Shown: positions 1 to 9,897 of the stretch, piece by piece | How positions within the stretch are numbered: the stretch's first letter is position 1 | How the letters are laid out: every line of letters begins with the position of its first letter | From: Macrostomum hystrix | Taxonomy: Eukaryota > Platyhelminthes > Macrostomidae | Length of the DNA: 64,000 bases | Reading direction: 5' to 3' | Assembly (NCBI GenBank): GCA_950097015.1 | Contig: CATNEN010000039.1 | Span: 4,724,001-4,788,000 of the forward strand | Made by a program: the position numbers and the translations under genes | The notes under the pieces: generated by a model | Database searches by the model: none | What the model was told of the DNA's origin: nothing | The model's input: only the letters and a program-made list of their open reading frames with translations

Positions 1-352
1 AGGAGGGCTGAGGGCAATGGCGCATCATTCGGTGACACCAGAGCCGCAGCCAGCGAGGAGGCAATTCTGCCCGTTTCACTGACTCCTGAGCACACACACA
101 CACACAAATACTGTACGCAGGTACACGCTCACACAGGTGTGTACATCTCCCTTGACTCCTTCATTGTCAAGCAGTGTACACTCTCCCAGTGCCTTGGAGG
201 TTGGCCCTCAGGGGCGAAAAATTGCACGACAAGCCCCCAAGGCTTCACTGCGCGGCCGCGCCCCAAAGTAATGTGGCCACGCCGCGGAATCGAACTCAGG
301 GACCTGGTGCGAGAGGCAGACGCGTTAACCACTCTGCCACCGACCCCCTCAG
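1..352 (-). repeat. tRNA-derived SINE, copy 1
   Basis: Read on the minus strand, the element begins near 352 with a tRNA-like head. An A-box-like GTGGCAGAGTGG is followed by a B-box-like GAGTTCGATTCC. A GC-rich body and a tail ending in a GCCCTCAGCCCTCCT-type motif follow. The same head, body and tail recur at 895-1610, 30484-30738, 40488-40710 and 50331-50508, which defines a family. The copy touches the window edge, so its 3' end may be incomplete. Confidence 0.8.
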
Positions 353-450
353 GCCATCGAATTCGCCTGTTAATTTTAAAGCCAGCATTAATGTCTAAAA
401 TATTTGCTAAAGTCCTCATCATCTCAAGCTGCCCAATCGCCAATCTTCAG

Positions 451-3400
451 GGACCGCCTGATCGTGTTCATCCCGAGCAATCAGGAGCAGCTGGACTGGC
501 TGGTGGCGCTGAACTCGCAAGCCGGGCAGGCGGGACAGATTGGCCAGAATGTGAGCTCACGAGGCGGCTTTTCTCTCATAAAAAATGTAAAAAAAATGTG
601 CCAATTCCAACCTCAACAAGAGAATCGCGGATCCCAAGGCGCCCGCCAATCAGCTTTTCGTTTTTCCCGATCCTTATCTAGTTATCCCAATCAGGTACTA
701 CTAAAGTAGTAGTAGTCGCTAACTCCCAGTGGTCAATGATTCCGATCTCCATTTCGTTTTCCCTGGTGCTCATCCATTTCAATTCCAAAATAATTCCAAT
801 TAATCCCAGTCATTAATAGCTGTTGCAGACCTTCCTAAGACATCCCTATCGTCACACAAGAAGGTCTTTATTATAGTACGAGTATATTAATTGCAGGAGG
901 GCTGCGGGCAATGGCACATCATTTGGTGGCACTAGACCCTCTGCAAGCGAGGTGGCAATTCTGCCCATTTCGCTGACCCCCGAGCACACCGCACACAGAT
1001 ACTGCATGCAGGCACCCGCTCACACAGGTGTGTACATCTGCCCTGACTTTCTCAGCGTCAGGCAGTGCACTCGCTGCGCCTTGGAGGTTGACACCTAATA
1101 GTAGAAATACCACTCTATTTTTCGCCCGGGGAAAGACCACAGGGAAGGGGTATTTCAAAAACCCACTGCCTACTTCGTGATAGCTCCCAAACCGAATGAC
1201 CGATTTGCAAACCACTAAACAACACTGTTTAGGACCACTAAACAACACTGTTTAGGACTAATAAACAACACTGTTTAGGACCACTAAACAACACTGTTTA
1301 GGACCACTAAACAACACTGTTTAGGACCACTAAACAACACTGTTTAGGACCACTAAACAACACTGTTTAGGACTATTTTCCTGTTTTCCTTATATTCATG
1401 CCGATTGGTTGAATATTTTAGGAGATGCAGGAAAAAGACAAATGCGTTATTTGAAATACCTGAACTGCCCAGATGGTCTTACTACTGTAAATGACGTAAA
1501 TTGCACGACAAGCCCCCAAGCCTTCTCTCCGCGACTGTGCCCCAAAATGAACGTGGCCTCGCCGCGGAATCGAGCTCATGGACCTTGACCGCTCACTGCC
1601 CTCAATTCAACTAGATTCCAAACATGTATGTCCTCATAAACTCAAACTGCCTAATCCCAATATCCCAAGGTTCGCTTCTGGTTCGGCCCGGGCCGGCTAA
1701 ACCAGGAGAGCATTGTCTACGTGCCCAGAGACGATTTTGCCAGCTTTGTCGCCGCCATTCCCAGCAATGGAGCCGCTTATCCCTGGTGGATCGTGCAGAA
1801 CGAGAACCTCGGCACCCTGGTTGCCAGGGTGGACAGGACCAACGCCGCGCTCAGAGCCAACAGGGATGTGAGCTCAGCCTATCGGACTTATCAGGAGGTA
1901 AGCAAATCAAACTGCTAGCTATGGCTGATATATATGAGACTAACAGGTGTCTGACGGTTTAACAGGTGACTTTTGTGTCTAACAGTCTAACAGGTGAATA
2001 TTGAGTCCAACAGTTGTATCTAATGTCGAACAAGTGACTATTGAGTCGAAAAGGTGACTCTTGTGTCTAAAAGGTGACTCTTGTGTCTAAAAGGTGACTC
2101 TTGTGTCTAAAAGGTGACTCTTGTGTCTAAAAGGTGACTCTTGTGTCTAAAAGGTGACTCTTATGTCGAACATTTGACTCTTGTGTCTAAAATCTGACTC
2201 TTGTGCCTAAAAGGTGACTCTTGTGCCTAAAAGGTGACTCTTGTGTCTAAAAGGTGACTCTTGTGCCTAAAAGGTGACTCTTGTGCCTAAAAGGTGACTT
2301 ATGTCGAACATTTGACTCTTGTGTCTAAGAGGGGAATCTCGTGTTTAACAGTCTATTAGCTGACACTTTAGTTTAACAGTCTATTAGCTGACACTTTAGT
2401 TTAACAGTCTATTAGCTGACACTTTAGTTTAACAGTCTAACACGTAAATTTCGCGTCTTCTGGCACCTGTGTGTGTAGCATGGCAAACAAACCATCTGTC
2501 TTCAGATAATGGACTTTCTGGATCAGACCGCGGCCTCCTGTGGTTCTTACTGTTCCGTGGAGAAATTTGGCACGAGCTACGAGGGTCGCGATTTGAAATT
2601 AATCAAGGTGAGACACAAGTAATTTGAGGACGAATCAATATTTTATTATTTATTGACCATCGAAATTGACGTCACAGATTGGCGACAATCAACCGGGAAA
2701 GCGAATCATCTGGATAGACGCTGGCATTCACGCCAGGGAGTGGATTGCGCCAGCCACCGCTTTGTACTTCATCGACAAGGTAGGCACTGATTTAAACAGG
2801 GCAGCACCATTTGCTGCTTGGTATTTGTGTGTTACTGTCTAGATCTATCAGTGTCTCACTGTGTAGATCTATCAGTGTCTCACTGTGTAGATCTATCAGT
2901 GTCTCACTGCGTAGATCTATCAGTGTCTCACTGTGTAGATCTATCAGTGTCTCACTGCGTAGATCTATCAGTGTCTCACTGTCTAGTCGTAGAATAATCA
3001 GTATCTCACGTTTTTACAAAAGAACTTATTCCATGCCCGCAGATCGTCCAGGGCCACAAGGCCTCTGACAGCAGCATTACCTCCATGCTTAACAATTTCG
3101 CCTTCTACATTGCGCCATTGCTAAATCCGGATGGCTACGTGTACACTTTCACTAAGGTCTGCGGCTCTGCATGAATTCAGGGAGTGGCAGATCCTAAAGC
3201 TTCTGAATTCAGGGAGTGGCAGATCCTGAAGCTTCTGAATTCAGGGAGTGGCAGATCCTGAAGCTTCTGAATTCAGGGAGTGGCAGATCCTGAAGCTTCT
3301 GAATTCAGGGAGTGGCAGATCCTGAAGCTTCTGAATTCAGGGAGTGGCAGATCCTGAAGCTTCTGAATTCAGGGAGTGGCAGATCCTGAAGCTTCTGAAT

Positions 3401-4024
3401 TCAGGGAGTGGCAGATCCTGAAGCTTCTGAATTCAGGGAGTGGCAGATCCTGAAGCTTCTGAATTCAGGGAGTGGCAAATCCTGAAGCTTCTGAATTCAG
3501 GGAGTCGCAGATCCTGAAGCTTCTGAATTCAGGAAGGGAAGATCCTGAAGCTTCTGAATTCAGGGAGTCGCAGATCCTGAAGCTTCTGAATTCAGGAAGG
3601 GAAGATCCTGAAGCTAGATTGGAATACAATGGCAGATCCTGAAGCTTCATAGGGAGACAATGGCAGATCCTGAAGCTACATAGGGAGATAATGGCAGATC
3701 CTGAAGCTACATAGGGAGACAATGGCAGATCCTGAAGCTTCATAGGGAGACAATGGCAGATCCTGAAGCTACATAGGGAGACAATGGCAGATCCTGAAGC
3801 TACATAGGGAGACAATGGCAGATCCTGAAGCTACATAGGGAGACAATGGCAGATCCTGAAGCTTCATAGGGAGACAATGGCAGATCCTGAAGCCAGTTGA
3901 TCAATCATGCAGGATCGGTTCTGGCGCAAGACCCGCTCGGTGCAGTCGGGCGGTTGCTACGGAGTGGACCCCAACAGGAACTTTGCCTACGAATGGGGCG
4001 GCCAGGGCACCAGCGACAACCCCT
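451..4024 (+). CDS. M14A metallocarboxypeptidase (CPA/CPB-like), 5' portion of disrupted gene
   Basis: Zinc exopeptidase that removes C-terminal residues, normally made as a secreted proenzyme. The exons I read are 451-550, 1670-1897, 2506-2607, 2678-2779, 3043-3156 and 3913-4024. All have AG acceptors and GT donors and keep phase. The first two encode the activation-peptide fold (IVFIPSNQEQLDWL, then VRFWFGP). The 2678 exon carries the zinc motif IHAREWIAPATALYF, giving His and Glu ligands. The 3913 exon carries GVDPNRNF with the substrate-binding Asn-Arg. Signal peptide and first exons lie left of the window. In this allele the last exon is interrupted at 4024 by a mobile element, and reading on gives an immediate in-frame TAA. 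The predicted product lacks the third zinc ligand and the catalytic Glu, which lie at 12445-14010. Gene identity is firm; expression of this allele is unknown. Confidence 0.9.
551..894. other. intron sequence, no feature seen
   Basis: First part of the carboxypeptidase intron after the 550 donor (GTGAGC). AT-rich and unstructured. I see no exon, RNA gene or tandem array before the SINE that starts at 895. Confidence 0.5.
895..1610 (-). repeat. tRNA-derived SINE, copy 2, interrupted
   Basis: Tail and body at 895-1090 match copy 1, for example the CACAGGTGTGTACATCT core. The head resumes at about 1497 with the AATTGCACGACAAGCCCCCAA block. The roughly 400 bp between are absent from copy 1 and include an array of palindromic 23-bp repeats. 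This copy was therefore hit by a later insertion. Its tRNA-like head is more decayed than that of copy 1. Confidence 0.7.
1208..1375. repeat. 23-bp palindromic tandem repeat
   Basis: About seven near-perfect copies of a 23-bp unit, each containing CTAAACAACACTGTTTAG. Its 7-bp arms CTAAACA and TGTTTAG are inverse complements around ACAC. The array lies inside the sequence that interrupts SINE copy 2. Confidence 0.85.
1950..2440. repeat. intronic minisatellite (20-bp and 28-bp units)
   Basis: Fills the 1898-2505 intron. At 2040-2330 a unit of about 20 bp (AAAAGGTGACTCTTGTGTCT) repeats more than ten times. Each unit contains an AG-GTGA string like a 5' splice site. At 2340-2435 a 28-bp unit with GTCTATTAGCTGACACTTTA repeats three times. 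Confidence 0.85.
2838..2990. repeat. 24-bp intronic minisatellite
   Basis: About seven copies of a 24-bp unit containing TAGATCTATCAGTGTCTCAC, within the 2780-3042 intron. The unit length is a multiple of three, so it reads open as a spurious low-complexity peptide. Confidence 0.85.
3172..3900. repeat. 32-bp and 31-bp related intronic minisatellites
   Basis: Two linked arrays fill the 3157-3912 intron. The first has a 32-bp unit with GAATTCAGGGAGTGGCAGAT, about 14 copies. From about 3610 a 31-bp unit with CATAGGGAGACAATGGCAGA takes over. Both share the core GGCAGATCCTGAAGCT, so one array probably arose from the other. Confidence 0.9.
4018..4024 (+). repeat. left flanking direct repeat AACCCCT
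   Basis: AACCCCT occurs at 4018-4024 and again at 12438-12444, on the two sides of the recombinase element. Keeping one copy and skipping the DNA between gives an uninterrupted carboxypeptidase exon in phase across the conserved NPCS region. This identifies the insertion point. Confidence 0.85.
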
Positions 4025-4319
4025 AAAGGTACGTTTCTGACGATTTTTCTTAAATATGACGACAGAATGTGTCATAAAGTAAGATTTTAGCAAAAACGTC
4101 ATTTTTTCTGAGTCATAAAAAATGACGAACAACATTTTTACTTAAAACCACGTGAACCACGAGCCTTTCCATGCCTTCTATCATGTGCTGCAGTAAGAAA
4201 GCCATAGGATGATAAAGAAGCGGTCTATTAGAGCAAAAAAATATGACGTGGACAGAAAATATTGACCCATGACACAAGCAGAACAAAATCTGACAAAATG
4301 ACACACGCTGACGGCTTTA

Positions 4320-5775
4320 ACATTTTATTTACGGTTAAACAAAGAAGAGTGTTTCCTGATTTTAATTTTAATGGCTTTTGCTTAATTTAGTTTTAGTAAT
4401 TACATTTTTTGTTTTATATTACTTAACTAATTGTATAAGAACATATTGCAAATATTAAGTAGTTTTTTTCAAACTACAGCACGCTTCTAGGTCGATAGAG
4501 ATTGCTAGACGTTGCTAAAACCTAGTGCTACTAACTTGGTCCTTACACATGAGAGATGGTCCTCACACATTGGCTTCGACGACCAATTTTAATTACTTTT
4601 CCTTTCCTTTCTTCTCTGTGTGGAACTTTTTCCTTTGGCCTAATAATAGCTAAAGTTGTTTAAATAATAATGTGGGCTTGAACTGCAGGGTGCATGCATC
4701 TAAAATCTATATCCTAACTTTCTATAGTCAGCATTCTGTTGCTAGATAGGCTTTTGACGGTCCTAATAGCAATTTTGTAACTTTTTTTCTAGGATAAACT
4801 TTTCTATATATGATAAGACCTTCAATAAGTACATTATAGATAATATGGGTTATTGAGATTATATAGGCTCAATGCGAATAATTTTGGTTTAAAGTTCAAT
4901 AAGTCAATAGCAATCTAGTAAAGTTTAAGTATGTAAATTATAAAGGCATTTGAAACAGAGTATGTTAGGTAGATCATTTACTAAGGACATTTTGGTTAAT
5001 AAAGTATGAAATTATATATATAAAAACTTGATAAGTTCTAATTCTAACACTTTATTAAGTTTTTTCTATTTATAGTATAGCTGGTGTTGGCTATGTTGGC
5101 AGCCAAATTTTTTTATGGTTTAATCATTGCATTGATTATATATCTTATGAGTGTTAAGCATGGTAATAGTTGGTACCCAGAAAAATAAGTTACCAAAAGC
5201 ATTCTGCTAGAACTTCACATTAAGAGGTATTTTTATAGGTATGACTTTCTTTCTAATATGCCATGTATTTGCCAAAACATTGCTTTGCAATAAGTCTATA
5301 TGTTTTTGGTATGGTTTATATGACATTGACCAACTCTAAAGCTAGTCATTCCTTTGTGGATAGTATAATCCAACTTAAGACCTCTATGCTAGTTATCTTG
5401 CTATCTAGATAGTGATAGTGTTTATATTATATAAATTGAAGACAGGTAAATAAGCAATATCTTGACTTGAATCCTAGTATTGATAGCTTGGTAGCAATTT
5501 TTTAAACATTGAATGCATATTATTTTAAAGCACTTCCTGTATTGTCAGACTTTTGACCATAAATATGCTTTGTATTGGCAATATGGATATTAGCTAACTT
5601 TAGAATTCTTAACATTAGTACAAATGAAAATATTATAAAGCTATGTCTTGGATAGTATTACCTAGTAACATAAACATTCCAGGATAATATTGCCTAATTG
5701 AATACTGAAATGGTCTATAAGAGAGCCATTGGTATCTTTCAAAAAGATTTTTGAGACAATTAGAGACCTAGAAAT
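4320..5775. other. AT-rich noncoding leader of the recombinase element
   Basis: No open frame of note and no tandem array. The sequence is strongly AT-rich with many short TA-rich strings. It probably holds the promoter of the recombinase gene, but I can point to no specific site. Confidence 0.4.
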
Positions 5776-5778
5776 TTG

Positions 5779-6420
5779 TTCTGTGAGACTGCAAAAGTGA
5801 CGGTTGCACATTTTAGAAAATATGACCTCTGTGTGTTCTATGAGACTGCAAAAGTGACGGTTGCACATTTTAGAAAATATGACCTCTGTGTGTTTTGTGA
5901 GACTGCAAAAGTGACGGTTGCACATTTTAGAAAATATGACCTCTGTGTGTTCTATGAGACTGCAAAAGTGACGGTTGCACATTTTAGAAAATATGACCTC
6001 TGTGTGTTCTATGAGACTGCAAAAGTGACAGTTGCACATTTTAGAAAATATGACCTCTGTGTGTTCTGTGAGACTGCAAAAGTGACGGTTGCACATTTTA
6101 GAAAATATGACCTCTGTGTGTTCTGTGAGACTGCAAAAGTGACGGTTGCACATTTTAGAAAATATGACCTCTGTGTGTTCTGTGAGACTGCAAAAGTGAC
6201 GGTAGTACATTTTAGAAAATATGACCTCTGTGTGTTCTATGAGACTGCAAAAGTGACGGTTGCACATTTTAGAAAATATGACCTCTGTGTGTTCTGTGAG
6301 ACTGCAAAAGTGACGGTTGCACATTTTAGAAAATATGACCTCTGTGTGTTCTGTGAGACTGCAAAAGTGACGGTTGCACATTTTAGAAAATATGACCTCT
6401 GTGTGTTCTGTGAGACTGCA
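5779..6420. repeat. 57-bp tandem array, 11 copies
   Basis: Unit of 57 bp containing GAGACTGCAAAAGTGACGGT and AGAAAATATGACCTCTGTGT, with very few differences between copies. 57 is divisible by three and neither strand of the unit has a stop in one frame. The array therefore reads as 19-residue repeats on both strands. I treat these readings as by-products. It lies directly upstream of the recombinase gene. Confidence 0.9.
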
Positions 6421-6561
6421 ACTCAACTTAAATTAGCAACTCAATGTCTCAACCCGAAAATCTGAGATTTTCACATCGTACAATTACCACATGTGTGTGA
6501 ACAGCAGTCTGAAGAAGCAACTAAATTCAGTCTAATTCGGTTTTCATTTCGCTCTTCAGCG

Positions 6562-9500
6562 ATGGAATCCAATCATTGGTCACCTAATCGGCCAGCACGC
6601 AAGCCTCCAGATGCATCCACAAGCCTGCTTCAACATCTCCTAAACGATGCACCAATTTCAATGCTAGAGATGCAAAATCTTCTATTTGATGATCCACAGT
6701 CTAAACAAATGCAAGATGGAGTCCAAGTCATCGACCCGAAGGCGCCACTGATTGCCGCGTCTGATCAGGTGCAAGATGGAGTCCAAGTCATCGACCCGAA
6801 GGCGCCACTGATTGCCGCGTCTGATCAGGTGCAAGATGGAGTCCAAGTCATCGACCCGAAGGCGCCACTGATTGCCGCGTCTGATCAGGTGCAAGATGGA
6901 GTCCAAGTCATCGACCCGAAGGCGTCGCTTACTGCCGCGTCTGATCAGGTGCAAGATGGAGTCCAAGTCATCGACCCGAAGGCGCCACTGATTGTCGCGT
7001 CTGATCAGGTGCAAGATGGAGTCCAAGTCATCGACCCGAAGGCGCCACTGATTGCCGCGTCTGATCAGGTGCAAGATGGAGTCCAAGTCATCAACCCGAA
7101 GGCGTCGCTTACTGTCGCGTCTGATCAGGTGCAAGATGGAGTCCAAGTCATCGACCTGAAGGCGTCGCTTACTGCCGCGTCTGATCAGGTGCAAGATGGA
7201 GTCCAAGTCATCGACCTGAAGGCGTCGCTTACTGCCGCGTCTGATCAGGTACAAGTGACAAGCCAAGTCAGTAAGAGGAAAGTAGGTGCAAATAGTAATT
7301 CAAAAGTCCGGCTCTACAATGAAACCGACTGTGACCTCGACGCTGATGAGGCATCACAGTCTCTATCATCGAGTATTTTCCGTCTGCAGCCTGCTTTGTT
7401 GGAAGGTAAAGGTGACCTTATCTGCTTCACAATCGATGATAATCGCTGTGTGAAAATGGACAAGTCTCTTCGATCGATCGGAAACATTGCCAGTTCCAAA
7501 AGGACTATATTGAAGCCGCGTCAAGGCGTTGACTATGTATGTCATGTCGATCCAACGCACATTATTAAGGCATCAAGAATTAGGCAACATTTTTTTAGGA
7601 AGCATGAAGCTCAGATGTTGGAATATGCTTCCTTTGATGACCTTAGAGAGGAGTTAATTTCATTCAACGAAAAGCGATTTGGTAAGCTGCATAAAGTTAA
7701 GAGGAATACCGACAAATCAACAAAGCGACAAGGCAAGGATTACAGGTGCCACTTAGACAAGTGTCATTTAATAAAAAAATCCAGATTTCTAGAACACTAC
7801 AAGCTATTTCATGCCGACGAGCTCAGATCTGAGGGCCGCAAGAGTCTCATTGAAAAAAGTAAGAGATTTACTATCCAGTTTCTTGCTGCCGAAGATGCAC
7901 AGAGTTCTACTACACAGATGCCGAGGGACTGTGAACTGCAGAAGTCGCTTGATGTCGAAAACTCAACTGAATCGACAGATGAAGATAAAGAAGAACATCT
8001 GATAGCCACATCTTCAAATGCAGTTGGTGTTTGTCCACGCTGTGAAATCCCTGTGACTAACATTTCAAGCCACCTGAAAAACTGGCACAAAATGAGCTCC
8101 GAAGAAGCAAAAGAGTGCATTGCTGGAGTGAAGGAGAAAATCGTCTCGTCATATGTTTCAAGTAGCTGGATGGCGAAATCTGCGCACGCTAGTTCATCTG
8201 CTGCAGCTGAAGAAGAATGGAGTTCTGAGCCAACTTCGGAAAGTTTCTACAATCATCTAAGGTTGTTTAGTGGTGGGAAATTTGCCGAGTCAACTGCTAA
8301 GCAGTCACGAAGGTCTCTCGATAAAATTATGTCGGTTCTTGGAGTTGTTCGACCACTAGAGATTATTAGAGAGAAGCATCGCTCTCAAATAACCGTCTTC
8401 CTAACTGGCAAATCCAATTCATTCTCCGACGGCACGAAGTCCTACGTTGAAGGATTAAAGCGCTTTGGCCAATATCTAAAGAGCTCATTCTCAAGGCTTG
8501 TTTCCAGCAACGGATTGTCAAGTGACTTAGAATCATTTCTATGCACATGTCATAGTTACGGAAAGTCCAGAGTCCGCGACAAAAAAATCGCCGAAGCAAA
8601 GCGCAGGCGCAAATTAGACAAGAGCCTTCTTTCTGTGAACGAACTAAATGTTTGCTTAAACGTCCTTGAGTTCTTTCGAAAAGCCGCCGAATCGACGTCT
8701 GTTGGATCTCAACAGCATCTTTTGTTCCTTGGCCTTCACTTCATTTTCGGCAAAGCAAACTTTCATCGCGCGGACGCTGTGTCGAACGCAAAGATGGAGC
8801 AATTTTTCGAGTGGAAGAGGGATTTGGAGAACGATCCCGATGCCATGTTTGAGGTTGTGGACCATAAAACCTCGACACAAGGTGCTATTTTCGTATCTGT
8901 TTCTGAAGTTAAGGAAAGCTTGCTGGCCTATGGTGAGTTCAGGCTGAATTGTGGCGCTGTTCTCTCAGATTTTTTCTTCGATTACGGTCGTCAAGTCGCG
9001 GGCCACTCCTTTTCGACTTTCCTGCGTAGTCTACGCCGCACTTACCCGATCTTGAACGATCTGAAGCAGTTCGACGTCAAATTTTTTCGACACTTTTTCA
9101 CCACAAAAGGTCGAGAGCACCTAAACGAAGAAAAGCAAAGTGTACTGCACAAGCGAATGAATCATACAAAGCAAGTAGCAGTGCAAAGCTACATGGCTAC
9201 TACGTCTAGTCTAGCCAAAGAAGGTGAAAAAGTTGCAAAAGAGCTTTTCGATATCGCTCTTTCAGAGCCATGCAAAGAAGTGAGCCAGGTGGCTCTAGAG
9301 TCTGAAGTCGAAGTGAGGACTCCTGAGTTTGTCAGTGAGGCACAGAATGCTGATATGAAGAAAAGTAAAACTGCAGCTAGCAAAGGTGCATCTAAGCGAG
9401 TTCACCTAAGCCGCCAGATCAGTACTAAAGTCCGCAAGAATCGAGCCAAGTCGCAGGATCCGAAGACCTTCAAAACTATTAATCATGGAAGACGTTCAAA

Positions 9501-9897
9501 GGCGCAAGCCATTTCAAGAATAGTATCATCACTAATTCATCCAAATGATCAGTCAACGCTAGTGCAGGAGCAGGAACAACCGCGAACGTTTGCAGAGGGT
9601 GACGTCGTCTTGGCAAAACTAAAAAGTTTTCCTTGGTGGCCAGCACTAGTTTGCCGCGAGCAAAAAAGTAACGCTTTTTCTCGCATTGCTTCCAGTGGCA
9701 ATCATTTTCTGCATGTTCAGTTTTTCGAGGAACCACCTACTCGAGAGTGGATAACTTACAAAAACGTGAAACCGTTTAGTCCGACTGACGCCTCTGCTGA
9801 CTGCAGTAATGATCCTGTTCTGTTGGCGGGAATGAACTCAGCACGACAAAGCCTGATGTTAAGCAAAGTGAATCGACTAAATATAGCTAAGTCGTAG
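6562..9897 (+). CDS. C2H2-like / tyrosine-recombinase / PWWP protein of mobile element
   Basis: Predicted DNA-cutting and joining enzyme of its host element. The frame is open from an ATG at 6493. I prefer the ATG at 6562 because it directly follows a strong 3' splice-like tract ending TCTTCAG (residues below are counted from 6493). Residues 73-253 are nine 20-residue repeats. Finger-like motifs lie near 349, 419 (C-x4-C-x12-H-x4-H) and 512 (C-x2-C-x9-H-x4-H). Residues 690-905 fit the tyrosine recombinase pattern: Arg759 (FHRADAV), Lys792 (DHKT), Arg866 (FFRHFFTT), His891 and Tyr900 (MNHTKQVAVQSY). Lys863 sits where HxxR enzymes have His. A PWWP module follows (GDVVLAKLKSFPWWPALV, near 1035-1095), a fold known to bind methylated histone H3 and DNA. 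The frame is intact. The recombinase call is by pattern only; PWWP is firm. Confidence 0.8.
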   Translation: MESNHWSPNRPARKPPDASTSLLQHLLNDAPISMLEMQNLLFDDPQSKQMQDGVQVIDPKAPLIAASDQVQDGVQVIDPKAPLIAASDQVQDGVQVIDPKAPLIAASDQVQDGVQVIDPKASLTAASDQVQDGVQVIDPKAPLIVASDQVQDGVQVIDPKAPLIAASDQVQDGVQVINPKASLTVASDQVQDGVQVIDLKASLTAASDQVQDGVQVIDLKASLTAASDQVQVTSQVSKRKVGANSNSKVRLYNETDCDLDADEASQSLSSSIFRLQPALLEGKGDLICFTIDDNRCVKMDKSLRSIGNIASSKRTILKPRQGVDYVCHVDPTHIIKASRIRQHFFRKHEAQMLEYASFDDLREELISFNEKRFGKLHKVKRNTDKSTKRQGKDYRCHLDKCHLIKKSRFLEHYKLFHADELRSEGRKSLIEKSKRFTIQFLAAEDAQSSTTQMPRDCELQKSLDVENSTESTDEDKEEHLIATSSNAVGVCPRCEIPVTNISSHLKNWHKMSSEEAKECIAGVKEKIVSSYVSSSWMAKSAHASSSAAAEEEWSSEPTSESFYNHLRLFSGGKFAESTAKQSRRSLDKIMSVLGVVRPLEIIREKHRSQITVFLTGKSNSFSDGTKSYVEGLKRFGQYLKSSFSRLVSSNGLSSDLESFLCTCHSYGKSRVRDKKIAEAKRRRKLDKSLLSVNELNVCLNVLEFFRKAAESTSVGSQQHLLFLGLHFIFGKANFHRADAVSNAKMEQFFEWKRDLENDPDAMFEVVDHKTSTQGAIFVSVSEVKESLLAYGEFRLNCGAVLSDFFFDYGRQVAGHSFSTFLRSLRRTYPILNDLKQFDVKFFRHFFTTKGREHLNEEKQSVLHKRMNHTKQVAVQSYMATTSSLAKEGEKVAKELFDIALSEPCKEVSQVALESEVEVRTPEFVSEAQNADMKKSKTAASKGASKRVHLSRQISTKVRKNRAKSQDPKTFKTINHGRRSKAQAISRIVSSLIHPNDQSTLVQEQEQPRTFAEGDVVLAKLKSFPWWPALVCREQKSNAFSRIASSGNHFLHVQFFEEPPTREWITYKNVKPFSPTDASADCSNDPVLLAGMNSARQSLMLSKVNRLNIAKS
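6711..7250 (+). repeat. 60-bp coding tandem repeat, 9 copies
   Basis: Nine 60-bp units in frame within the recombinase gene, each giving a 20-residue unit of the form QDGVQVIDPKAPLIAASDQV. There are two variant types: APLIA and ASLTA in the middle of the unit, interspersed. Acidic and low in complexity, so probably an unstructured spacer or multivalent tail. Confidence 0.95.

Noticed and set aside
290-352. Functional tRNA gene on the minus strand
   Set aside because: A and B boxes are present, but the acceptor stem does not close and the sequence continues into a repeated body; it is a SINE head.
5662-6426. 254-residue minus-strand frame over the 57-bp array
   Set aside because: Made only of the tandem unit, which has no stops on either strand; no start context or known motif.
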